A stretch of DNA of 64,000 nucleotides from Pisolithus tinctorius (lineage: Eukaryota; Basidiomycota; Agaricomycetes; Boletales; Pisolithaceae): NCBI GenBank assembly GCA_024663395.1, contig JANFAH010000099.1:1-64000 (forward strand). Direction: 5' to 3'. Both the position numbers and the translations under genes were made by a program. The notes under the pieces were generated by a model, which worked only from the letters and a program-made list of their open reading frames with translations, was not told the origin of the DNA and made no database searches. Below, piece by piece: positions 10,040-20,884 of this stretch. How positions within the stretch are numbered: the stretch's first letter is position 1; each line of letters begins with the position of its first letter.

Positions 10040-10723
10040 CTCAGTGGCTGTGCAGGTTGCATGCATGCAACTTGCCTAATGTGGTGGTTGCATTCAGTGG
10101 CTGTGTTGGTTGCATTCACTCACTAAGAGGTTGCATGCAGTGGCTGTGTAGGTTGCATGCATGCAACTTGCCTTATATGGTGGTTGCATTCAGTGGCTGT
10201 GTAGGTTGCATGCATGCAACCTTCCTTATATGGTGGTTGCATTCAGTGGCTGTGTTGGTTGCATTCACTCACTAAGAGGTTGCATGCAGTGGCTGTGTAG
10301 GTTGCATGCATGCAACTTGCCTTATATGGTGGTTGCATTCAGTGGCTGTGTAGGTTGCATGCATGCAACCTTCCTTATATGGTGGTTGCATTCAGTGGCT
10401 GTGTAGGTTGCATGCATGCAACCTTCCTTATATGGTGGTTGCATTCAGTGGCTGTGTAGGTTGCATGCATGCAACCTTCCTTATATGGTGGTTGCATTCA
10501 GTGGCTGTGTTGGTTGCATTCACTCACTAAGAGGTTGCATGCAGTGGCTGTGTAGGTTGCATTCAGTGGCTGTGAGGTTGCATGCATGCAACCTTCCCTA
10601 TATGGTGGTTGCATGCAGTGGCTGTGAGGTTGCATGCATGCAACCATCCATAAAAGGCAGGTTGCATTCAGTGGCTGTGCAGGTTGCATGCATGCAACCT
10701 TCCATATAAGGCAGGTTGCATGC
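10040..10723. repeat. Subtelomeric tandem array, copy B
   Basis: A longer version of the array at 1,745-2,199: repeated GGTTGCAT(T/G)CAGTGGCTGTG units, CTTCCTTATATGGTGGTTGC, TTCACTCACTAAGAGG and several copies of the palindrome GGTTGCATGCATGCAACC. One composite unit (from CACTCACTAAGAGG to the next) recurs at about 10,117, 10,267 and 10,520. ORFs running through it only translate the repeat. Confidence 0.92.
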
Positions 10724-10760
10724 GGAGTCTGGGGCAGACTCCGGAAAGTAGATTATTAGG
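10724..10760. repeat. Proximal module boundary with small hairpin
   Basis: GGAGTCTG and CAGACTCC form an 8-bp inverted repeat with a 3-nt loop (about 10,724-10,742). CCGGAAAGTAGATTATTAGG follows, the counterpart of the boundary at 2,200-2,223. The TTA inside this stretch (10,756-10,758) is the stop codon of the neighbouring minus-strand gene, so the shared sequence ends inside a gene end. Confidence 0.7.
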
Positions 10761-12080
10761 CATTGGAGTCCTCGCCGTCTACAGGACCGTCAGCATCATC
10801 CACCAGGGGCGTGGTGTCGTTGAAGAAAGAGCCATCCAAGTCCTCTGTAGCAGCAGTCACACATACGTCGCCTACGCCATCTCCTTGACCCTCCCTGTCG
10901 CCTTCCTGTGTCTGCTCCTCGGGATCGTCAAGGTCCTTTCCCATGTCTTGCTGAATTTTGGCACGCATATCAGACTTGAGCATTGGAAGAAGGCGGGCCG
11001 TGTAGCAGGCATCCAATGAAGCGATATGATGATCACTGGTTCCAATTAGAAAAATCCGTAGACAACGACGCTAGGTAATAAATTTAGTAGTTTGTCTACC
11101 AGAAAGAATGGGTGCGTACCAGGAAAGCCACCCGATTCCAATGCGAAACCTCTGTTTCCATGCCGGAGCTGGATCGCGCCAAAACTTTCGTTACATCAAT
11201 GATGCAGGTCTTCTTTACAATTGACGTGATAAGCTAGAAGAGGATTGAGAAAGCGCATAATAAATTAGACACTACATTACCTGGGACTTCAGAGTACTCT
11301 GAATACCGGCCAACGACTTCGTTACCAGCTTTCCAAGGATGCCTTTGAGCTCTGCATCGTCGAGGACAGCCGCCGGCACCTTGAACATGTCGGGATGTTC
11401 AGAAATGAATTCCTGGGTAGGATGTTAGTACCAAGTACAGTGATACCTACCAACGCACCATTATATGTTGCTGTGTATCGGTGACATAGGCCGTGAGGTT
11501 TGGGGACAACATACACACTACAAGGCGCGTGTGCAAGCCGGCCTACCATGGAGAAGTGACAGGATGTTCATAACGTATCAATGTATACAAAAAACTTACT
11601 TCGAAGTCCTTCCCCCTCAACGCCTCTTGTAAAGTTTGAAATTGGGTGCTTTTCTGGGCCACTTCCGACTTGATGAGGTGGGCCTTTATATCTACGAGCA
11701 TATAGAATACATTGCCTGTCTAGAAGGCAACGATAATCCAAAGAATGTATGAAAATTAAAAGGAAGAGGACGAACGTCGATGAAATCCATCAGTGTCTTG
11801 TCAGGGATTTGGTGAGCTTCACAAAGGGTTTTCGCATAGAGCTTGAGGCGTTTCGTCCGCTGTGAATCCATCTGGAGCGACTCGATATTGTCTTCCCGCT
11901 CACGTCGCACACCGATTGAGATTGGTTCGTCAAATGAACAAGCGGAGGCACTACGCGCCCGGAGGGAACGAGGAACATCCAACGTTGTTCCAGCAGATAC
12001 CGTGATTGCAGGACCATCGTGTTGCCCAAAGGACGTTGTTGCAGCACTTAGCGCAGGTGTTCCAGGTCGGGAGCCTGCAG
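10756..12080 (-). CDS. Conserved Agaricomycete protein of unknown function (expanded family)
   Basis: I recognise the general pattern of a widespread Agaricomycete family of uncharacterised proteins but know no function. Exon segments read in order on the minus strand: a Thr/Ser-rich N-terminus ending LSAATTSFGQHD and then LDVPRSLRARS (about 12,080-11,780), KLYAKTLCEAHQIPDKTLMD, IKAHLIKSEVAQKSTQFQTL (about 11,600-11,690), EFISEHPDMFKVPAAVLDDA (11,300-11,410), LITSIVKKTCIIDVTKVLAR (11,120-11,230), and an acidic C-terminal segment ending DGPVDGEDSNA. The segments are separated by plausible short introns. The start is uncertain. Its stop lies in the subtelomeric module boundary. It neighbours the 12,349-16,971 gene on the same strand. 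Confidence 0.6.
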
Positions 12081-12348
12081 ATGAACCCGATACAGTTCAA
12101 TGCGAACTAGAAACGCGCGCGCCTGGTGCAGAGCTTGATCGCAGTTGGTAGTTTCGAAACATGTATCGAGCGACTTGCAGACCACCGGGGCAAGTGTCGA
12201 GCTGAATACAGTTTGTTTTATTTGCTGTAATAAGCACATTATGTCAACAGGCCACACCCTCAAAGTTGCAGCTGCATTGCAAAGTACGTTCACAATGACT
12301 CATATTCAAGGACTATACAACAGTGTGAACGATATAAGCGAATTGAAA

Positions 12349-15300
12349 TTATGGGGCGCTGGAAAAGGATGGGGGGGGAGCTGAGGAAGCGTGCTGATCT
12401 GAAGTACTAGCAAAATACGGATTATTCTGGTAAACCGCTGGAACAGTAAGTGGGCGGGGAAATAAGTGGGATTGAGCTGGGCCCCAGGGGACGTAAGACA
12501 GGTCCTGGTGGGGGAGATATGAATGGTATAATAGCGAGCCAGGCGCACCAGGCATGGCAGTCGGGCGGTTCAACGGAGGCTGATGAGCAACTGGTGAGAC
12601 GAGCGGAGTGTGCATTGGAAACGGTCCAGTTGCTGAGAGCTGGCCGGGTCCCAGAATGGCGATTGGGTTGATTATAGGTTGGTGGGACGCTACCGCTGCA
12701 GAAGTAGTGTGCGCCGTAATGGGTTCTACGGCCGAAGATGGCTTCCGTGCACGGGCTGTTTGTGTAGACTGTTTCTTGCCCCTCGACTGCCTTGCCTTAG
12801 GTTGGGCTCGATCAAACATGTTCATGCTTGTATCCACCTCCAATGCACCTTCCCCGTTGTGTTTCTGTGCCTTCTTTTGCCGAACCTGCTGGGCAGCGTT
12901 ACATCGGGTATGTTGGATATCATCCAAGACTCGGAGCGGCGTTTGTTGTAACGAGGGGGGGAGAGCTCTGCGGATATGGGCGTAGTTGTGAATCGAATAT
13001 GTGTTCAGCAGATATTTTCGTGTGGGCTCATGACGAACGGCTTTCCGCACTTGTGTTGTCTCGGACCTTTCCTGACGAATGGCACGGTTTACAAAGCTGG
13101 CGCACTTCGAGTCGACACAGTTGTGCTGCACATTCGCAACGCAAATTACATCCTTAGAATTACTGAGTGAAAGTCTGAGATACGGGAAACGAGTACTCAC
13201 ATCTGGTGACACAACGATCTTGTCATCGCTGAGTTCCAAGCACGGAAGATGAATCAACGGGTGCAAAGCCGAGAACGAGAGCACCTGAATGGCAACGTGC
13301 ACGACGTTGCGATGGAAAGCATTGCGTATTAGCACTTCTATGATACGTCCGACAGAGAATCCGGAATCAGTTTTAGGATAAAGAAATATGACGTGACTGC
13401 CGAGTTTAACTTTCTCGCTGTGCTTGGAGATGAACGAGTCGGCTTGGTAAACGTATTGATCTGGGGCTGACAGGGAGGCATCGATCTGGGCGCATTGTGT
13501 CGTCTTCCAATGTACGGCCTTCGAGATTTCGGTCTTCCCATTTGTACCGTTGATTCGAGTAATATGACCAGTTCCTTGATGAAACTGTCAGCATGCAATG
13601 ATTGGAGGACAAGTAAAGCCGATTACCACAGAGCGTTGTCAGAGCCTCATCATTGACCTTGATTCCAAGGAGCCTGGCGTGTTCCGGATGTTCCGATAAG
13701 AAATCCAAGACTGCTGGTGTGGCCTGAACCCACTTTTGCAGCCGCGGCTCATACCAGAAGCCCCCAGTCAATATATGCTTGACCTGATCGAGACGTGCGA
13801 ATTTCCGACAGGAGTCTTGACTTGGGCCGTGTCGGCTGCTATGTATGCAGGAGAGTCGGAACACGTGGTTGTACGATTCATAGCGTTCTGTTGAGAAGAG
13901 AAGCGCAGGTCCGAAGCGACGAATGTACATGGGGAGATGGACAAGGAAGTGAAATTTTGGCTTTGAAATGAGAATGCTCGGAGCACAGATACAGGTGACG
14001 TTGAGAAAGTCTTCTATCGTCCGAGAGAGACGTGCCTGGTTATACTAATAAGCGCATGCTACTCGAAAATAACCAAAATAGCTCACCAAGTATTCATCGG
14101 TATTGTCAATCTTTGTGTGCCAAAGGAGCACCACCAATTCTCCAATACTCATCCATCCATCCATCACACGCTGCGGGACGAGATCATGAATGACGAATGG
14201 CATGACTTGGGCCAAACTCTTGAAGTGTTTTCCAATGAGTCCACCCTTGTAGCGGCAAATATACTCCGCATTGAGACCGTCCCGATCGATGGCATCCAAG
14301 CGGCTTTGAAATGTAGAGACGAGGTTTGCTTTTTCGAGGAGGAAGACTGTTTGGCCCCAGAAGTACTTCACGACACCAAGAAGTATCGTATGCAGGATCT
14401 CCGTTGGCGTGTCTAGATGGATATTCAAGTCTACAAATTTTCATCTCAGTATGGTCACAGTCCACGAGTAAAGTACCGACCTTTCATACCCAGGAGCGGA
14501 TTTATTGCATCCTCCAATACCCTTCCCTGAAGAAATCCAGCGAGTTCCTTCTCTAACACCTCCCTAACTTCGCTTTCGGGCTTAGAAGAAGTGCCAGCTC
14601 GCCGCTTGCGAAGGCTCTTGCCCAGTTCAATCACCGTATTTAATATGCCGAGCGAAATTGAATCTCGAACGCCGGTTGTCGATACAGAAGTCTTGACCTT
14701 TTCCATAGCACCTGATAGCATCGCTAGGCTAAACTGCTCCTTGATCGTGTTCACCGTTCCCTCAGGCGTACGAAGGTTTCCTGACTGTGCGATATTTATT
14801 CATTAGTGACATGGAGTGAAATGAATGCCGAACCGACCTTGAATAGACTACAATATCCCGCATCCGACTCCTTGTGTTCCTTCTTACCCCCAACGTCGCA
14901 CGTTCGGCAGAAATGGTTGCAACTCAAGCCAGCTTGACTGCATTCCTCGCCTTGCATTGGATTGTCGCCCGCAAGAAATAGCACTTGAGGAATCAACATC
15001 ACCTCTTCTTCATCTCTGCAATCCCAGGCTATGATTCCTGACTCCGCCACATTCCTGTTGTAACACCGGGTTCATACAAAAGAATCTCAAAGGGTTGTTG
15101 TACTTACGAAATGGATTCTTTCATTGCATGCATCAGCTCCATCGGAGCTGCATGAGGAGAAGACGTCATGAAACGCACATAGAATTCTTGTTCTAACATT
15201 TCCCGAGGAAGGTTCGCATTCGTTACATATATCACGTGGTGTTTGTTCCATTGCTTCGAGATGTTCCCAGAGACATCGTCCATGAAAATTATCAGCGGTA

Positions 15301-16971
15301 CATTGTACACCATCCGGCCACCCGACTTTCTGCGCCACACGTTAGGACAGAGCAACCCACTTTTTTTCGAGCTCTCGGTCAGCCCACAAGCAAGTTCCGA
15401 GGGGCAGCGGGATATTTCCTCGAACGATCTCCGAAATGAGGCAGTTGGGATAATCTCTCTCTCATCACTGATAATAAAACCCGCCTATGAATACATTCAA
15501 TTACTTCAAAACCAAAATATAATGCAGTGAACGTACCTCAGTTCGTGTAGCCGCCCGTCCAAGAGCATACACAGCCTTCGTTGGAAGGAATCCTGTTGCG
15601 CCGCCAGCTATGGCTTCTGGAGCTGCAAGGAAAAAGCGTTCAGGGAAAAAATAGTCACCCGAGCATTCTTGTAACAGTTCGTCCACAAAATAAACAGTTC
15701 CATCTACTCGAACGGCAGGAGGAGAAGGAAGTTCATGAAGTAATTTCCCGCCATTGAAAACCTGTGACATCCCTTCCCCACCATCTTCTGGAAAGTCTTG
15801 CATTGCGAACCGAGTAAGCGGATTGGCGTAGTCCTGGAATAAACGGTTTGTCGGCGGTGATCAAAAGGCAAGAATGCACGAACCTTAGCAATAGAATTTG
15901 CAATGTCATTGATGTAAAAAATATTCCCTGATGCCGATACGACTTTCCTTGTTGGGTTACCTACGAGGTTCTTGATCTCTTCATGGCAGCGATTCAAACT
16001 ATACAGAGATGGGATATCCCGGGCCCCAAGTTCTTTCGCCCAGGACAAGATAGCTCTCTTCTGCGGTTCAGAAAACGGAAGGCGAGGGGAACTGAAGAGC
16101 AGTTCAGTAAGGAAATGCTGCAGATATGTGAATTGGAGTTTCATCGAGCAAAGGGTAGTTAAATCGCACCGCTTTTGAGGGCCATGGGTATGCTGGATTG
16201 TCAACGGATACCTGAAAATTGACATGCGTGGAACCCGGTGCAGGTTCTTCTTCAGCTGTGACATCGCGTTGAGCCGTCGATGCACGAAGCAAAAATATGG
16301 ATGTACGTACACGGTAACTCAATCCCAAAATCCGGGTCACTGCCATCATCAACGCCGAGGTCGTTACGTGCGGGTATTGAACGCGAGGCTGGCGTATAGA
16401 AAGGCATATCACCAGAAGCAAGCGCATCTTGAAGCTCCTGGAACAAGTCCACTGGCTCGTGAACACGATAATAACGAGAGTTTGAAATTGCGTTCCAGAG
16501 GTCGGAAAGTGGGACTTCAACGGTTGGGAAAGCATCGGCAGTAGCTGGCTCAGGCTCTGAAGTTTGACTGACGACAGGATCAAGATCTTCAAGATTTGAT
16601 GGTAGAGACGATGGGTCGGTGTCCATAACTTGCGAATCGTTGTCGTCCAGACACCCAGCATGAGACTCGTAGGTTGATGATTGCGGCGAAAAGTCATGGG
16701 CTTGGGGAGTCAAAGCCATGAAACCTGAAACCGTTTTTCGGCCTTCAATCGTATACTTGACATGACGCTTGTGGACAGCAGATTCTGCATGACACTTGGT
16801 ATGCCGGATATGCAGAACTTTCGATCCCGGGCAAACAACACACTCGACCAGTTTGGTACTGGATTGTGTGTATCTAAAAACTGATGAGACGATCAATAAA
16901 TAGAGCAGAATGCGCGTCTATTGTGAAAAAAAAAAACCTTTCCCGTCAACAAGATTGAGGGCTTTCCCCAT
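12349..16971 (-). CDS. Large expanded-family Agaricomycete protein, possibly transposon-derived
   Basis: A member of a large uncharacterised Agaricomycete family that I recognise by its blocks: an N-terminal CPGSKVLHIRHTKCH finger-like motif; YINDIANSIAKDYANPLTRF after splicing; VRVDGTVYFVDELLQECSGD; QWNKHHVIYVTNANLPREML; GDNPMQGEECSQAGLSCNHF with FCRTCDVGGKKEHKESDAGY; DTPTEILHTILLGVVKYFWG; RRFGPALLFSTERYESYNHV; and a C-terminal NVQHNCVDSKC. Many short introns separate these blocks. The likely start is ATG at 16,969-16,971 (MGKALNLVDGK), whose first intron begins with a poly-T run. The stop is at 12,349. No disabling lesion is obvious. High copy number in related genomes suggests mobile-element origin, but I see no terminal inverted repeats or target-site duplication. 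Function unknown. Confidence 0.65.
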
Positions 16972-17118
16972 CCTCCGTAGATTATCGATGTGAGTCGGCG
17001 GGCAGAGATTCAATGATAACGTCGACCTTTGGAAACTTGCGAAGTCCACAAGTCACGTGATGCGCCTTGTCGCTGCGCCCTCGACTGTCCACCGTCCCAA
17101 CCATTATTTCCCCTCAAA

Positions 17119-17918
17119 ATGAGTCTATCGTCCACCAAGCAAACAGTGGTGTTTTGTCCTACCCTGGAACTCATTGATTCGGAGACTGCATTTTTGCAGC
17201 CGTTGGTCGTCACTGTCAGCTTCCCAGGGCCTGTGCCTTGACATCTCATTCACAGTAACATCGTTGGTCCTTTTCGCCGTTTATATTATCATGTTTTGGT
17301 ACTGAAAAAAAAAATCCGAACAGCCTGTTGAGATCTCCATAACTATTTCTAAGGATGGGGGCACCATGTCACCCGTCGTTCATGCAGAGGCATGGGATGT
17401 TTATCATTCTGTCCCCATGGACACTTCTTTAAGCGTAAGTCTATTATATTTTGGTCATATATCTTATCCTGATTACACTGTAGGGCTCACAGAGTGTTCG
17501 AGATAGCCTAACACCCGAAACGTCGATCATGGACCTGCCGATCCCCTTCTTACCGCTACCACATACCTTCGACCACAGAAATTCTCACCAGTGGATCGGG
17601 CTTTGCAAGGATATCGAACGTTGGCTTGTTGAGGATGTCAACACCTCCTATCCTCAGTGGGAGTGGGGTCGGGACGCGTTTTGGATGGCTTTTATTGGCT
17701 CCTACCCGATGTTTCCGGACGGTAAATGGCATCACTGGGACCCGGACATTCCTTTGGACGGGCAATTCATTCGAGATTGGCTCAATACCGATGAGAACAA
17801 AATGGAGAATGAGTCCGGCAGTGTCACTTCACTTGAACATACGTTGTCGATTGTCTGGGAAACGTTTTGTAGGCACGTTGCACTCTTTTATCCCTTCCCG
17901 CTGATTTCTACTCAGTAA
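17119..17918 (+). CDS. Hypothetical protein, three exons, 219 aa
   Basis: Inferred exons are 17,119-17,232, 17,324-17,434 and 17,484-17,918. Introns begin GTGCCT and GTAAGT and end CAG and TAG, all in phase 0, giving 219 residues. The C-terminal part is Trp-rich (HQWIGLCKDIERWLVEDVNT; PDGKWHHWDPDIPLDGQFIR). I recognise no domain. It is divergent from the large - strand gene, with about 150 bp between the two starts. Alternatives: the first exon could be wrong and translation could start at the ATG at 17,529. Confidence 0.5.
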
Positions 17919-18187
17919 TTCTCTACACAAGTCAAGTTGTTTCGTATGCAACTCTGTATGAGTAGGATATGTTGTAGATCGATTTTTTCCATGTACCACT
18001 CGTCGTTGCAAAACATCGGAATATCAGTGATCTACCATTGGAACAAGGCCTGCGATACCTGCTCCATGTCCCCACCCACGTAGAACCAGGCTGCACATTC
18101 CCAGAGCACAACTACCACGCTCATCGTTGTTCATAACTCTCTCCGACCAGCGGCCATTGCCCTCCCTCTGGATCATGATCACAATGC

Positions 18188-18731
18188 CGAAGAAACCACG
18201 TAATATTCGCTACAGATGCAGGCCTTTGACTATTAGACAAGAAGGTTAAACTGATGGTAATTTTGTCTTCGAATGCATCCGCAATCGTATACCCTCCATT
18301 ATAGGTAAGATATGATTGCGATCTTAATAGGATTATTAGCCGCCGGAACGAATGTATCATGGGGAACGTCGATCCGGTGAGGGTGTCGCCATCAATAGCA
18401 CTTCCGGTGAAATGACCTACGAAGAAATGCGAAGGCTACCTATCCTTGATTTCGTACTCTGCGACATCTTCCATTGATGCTGAAGAAACCACGTAATATT
18501 TGCTACAGACGCAGCGCTTTTGACTAGACACGAAGATTAAACTGATAGTAATTTTGTCTTTGAATGCCCCCGCATTCGTATACCCTCCATTATACATAAG
18601 ATATTATTGTGATTTCATTGAGATTATGGGCCGGAATGAATACATCGTGGCGAAGGTCGACCCGGCGAGGGCGTTGCCATCAATAGTACTTCCAGTAAAA
18701 TGACCTACGAAGAAATGCGTAGGCTACCTAG
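18188..18731. repeat. Decayed tandem duplication of about 255 bp
   Basis: 18,188-18,443 and 18,480-18,731 align throughout as direct repeats, from G(C/T)TGAAGAAACCACGTAATA or its variant to ACCTACGAAGAAATGCG. On the minus strand both copies keep a related reading (VGHFTGSAIDGDTLTGST versus VGHFTGSTIDGNALAGST), but stops and small indels occur in the second. It looks like a remnant of a duplicated coding segment. I see no gene in 17,919-19,452 otherwise. Confidence 0.75.
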
Positions 18732-19452
18732 ACACACTCCTCAATGCTTCATGTGCACCCTCCGATTCACAGTATTATTTGCTATATAATACATTCGTGG
18801 ACATTCGCCCCCAAGTCGAGCATCACGTGCTTTTTATATACGGTGGGTATAGCAGAGGGCATATGGCGTATGCTAGTGACAAACATATATAGCGTATCCA
18901 AAAAAATTGCTACTCAGTGGATCTGGACAATTTCATATTAGCAATATCCACTAAAAGCTCGGTTCCATACACGTGGAGTATCTTGTCGATGAATCTCAGA
19001 GCGTCTTGGCATTATAACCCGTTTCCAAGCTCTAGTTTTTAAATTTATAAATTAAGCTGTATGTATGCGTGGGATATAGATCCAGTGTACGGCATGTAGC
19101 ATGGCAACCTTTTCCGGCACTTATCCGTTGAATACTTTTGACGTTTGGCCGTGTACGGTCGTAGGTTCTCGGGCGTTCGGCGCTGAGTTTTAAAATTTTG
19201 TGGCGCGAGTGTCTGGCTTTCCATAGCAAGCAGTTTGACACTCGATTTAGCAGTCAGTCCACAGGATCCTTGCCTGCCGTGATTGCACGCATGTTGGATG
19301 AGATAAGCAAGGTGCCTTTGGGATTTGGTCGTCCGTTGGTAACCACGGTGCAGTTCAACTACCGGTAAAATATCTGCTCGTTGAGCGTTCCAACCGTACA
19401 CCCAATCTAAGACCATCTCTGAGCCTGCCCGCCCTTAGCTCTCGCGGTTCTC
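18732..19452. other. No gene recognised
   Basis: AT-rich intergenic sequence between the decayed duplication and the MIC26/27-type gene. Only short ORFs without recognisable domains. Confidence 0.5.
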
Positions 19453-20434
19453 ATGGTACGCATACTACCCGTAAGTTCACGCAGATTGAGTTCTGCAATG
19501 CGCCTGTCTCTTATATACCCCATCTCCGACCAGTTGCGTGCTTCCCGTGCAGCGTATCTCGCAGCATCCGGCATAGCCGGAGCACTCACTTTTGAGACGA
19601 AAACTGACTCCGAGCCTGTAGAGAGTTCTCCCGGTGACAACGATGTACGCTCGACAGAGCACTCGACCAGGGACGTCCTCGACATAAACTTGCCGGACAA
19701 GGTAGGTCCAACCATTCACACCGCGTGATCCCGCCTCATTTTTTGATAGCTCCCCATATACCCAAAACCAAACAGAGGACTCATTCTCCTGGACACACCT
19801 TCCCCACTCGAACTACAGATCGGACAATTAAGGAGGGAAGTATGTGGGTACTACACTGACGTGCGTGCGAACGTACAAGGCGTCGTAGATCAATGGATTC
19901 ACGTGGAAAGCATGGTCGAATGTGGGTCTCTGTCCCTCTCCATGGTCATTTTGTTTTTAAAAAGAACTCGTACCCTTGTCTACTCCTCGATTGTCCCGCC
20001 TGGCAGCTCGTCTCAAATCATTCCGTGACCCAACAGAACCACTCAACCCCGGGCTTCTTTACACTGGTATAGCTGCACTCACAACTTCCATATTCACGCG
20101 TTCCCGCTCCCTACCAACACGGCTCCTCCTGCCGCCCCTCTCCCTCTTTGGTGCGTTCTCCTATTTCCTTCCACGCACTGCCCACCGTGTCGGCTCCTAC
20201 GCAGAGGAACTCGAGGGCCGGTACGCCCCGAGAGTAGGTGAAATGAGGCAGACGGGTGTCGCACACACACAGATCACGGTACAACGGATACGGGACAGTG
20301 CTAGGGAAGGGAAGGAGGCGGTTGGGAAGAGCGCGAGGAGCCTTGTGGAAGCGATTGAGAGTGCTACGGGATTGAAGCTTGGAGAGGTACTCGGGAAGGA
20401 CGGGGGGAAGGAAAGTGGAGAGAAAAAGGCTTAA
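19453..20434 (+). CDS. MIC27: MICOS complex subunit, MIC26/MIC27 (apolipoprotein O) family
   Basis: Mitochondrial inner-membrane protein of the cristae-junction (MICOS) complex. Inferred exons: 19,453-19,701, 19,750-19,921 and 20,007-20,434, giving 282 aa. A 63-nt in-frame piece (19,471-19,533) could be a further intron, giving 261 aa. Family marks are KLPIYPKP after the first junction, an amphipathic region ending WIHVESMVESRLKSF across the last junction, and the hallmark segment PGLLYTGIAALTTSIFTRSR followed by a second hydrophobic stretch ending FLPRTAH. The 85-nt last intron ends at CTGGCAG; the nearer AG at 19,964 would create a stop. MIC26 and MIC27 cannot be separated with confidence in a fungus; MIC27 is the usual fungal name. 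Confidence 0.8.
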
Positions 20435-20884
20435 TTGTTACGAGCACCTTTGCATGTGAGTGGGTGGATCGTTTTAGAGGGGCTGCGTCGTAAGCACATG
20501 CAAAGCACAGTTTGACTTGCGGTTCAAACTTGAAACGGCACTAATCCAAGCTGACTGCTTACAATGAGTAACAACACACCAGTTACAAGCACACAAAGGT
20601 TATGTGCCACGAACTTGGAGCTTCCAGCTGCACATGTAGCTTGGCTAGATCACATGGAGTAGTGTGTGCACTCAAAATGTGTGAATAGTAAAGGGACCAC
20701 AACGGGAGGACTGACTGCTGGACTGCTTTCTCTGCCAAACCATTTTTGGCAGGCATCGTCTCCCGGTCCATCATAACATGAGAGGCCAAACGACTGTCCA
20801 ACTTTGCGATGCGAACGAAGATGTCGATAAAACGCTCAGTAAGGAACTGCTCGTGCTTTGTCTCACACGAAATACTGATCCACT
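20435..20884. other. No gene recognised between MIC27-type and kinase-like genes
   Basis: 3' region of the MIC26/27-type gene and presumed promoter of the next gene. Short ORFs only. Confidence 0.5.

Noticed and set aside
10057..10709. Several ORFs of 60-100 codons through the tandem array
   Set aside because: They translate the same repeat unit in different frames (VVAFSGCVGCMHATF). Not genes.
19922..20006. TAA at the third splice junction of the MIC26/27-type gene as a lesion
   Set aside because: It appears only with the acceptor at 19,964. Using CTGGCAG at 20,006 gives VESMVESRLKSF and an intact frame.
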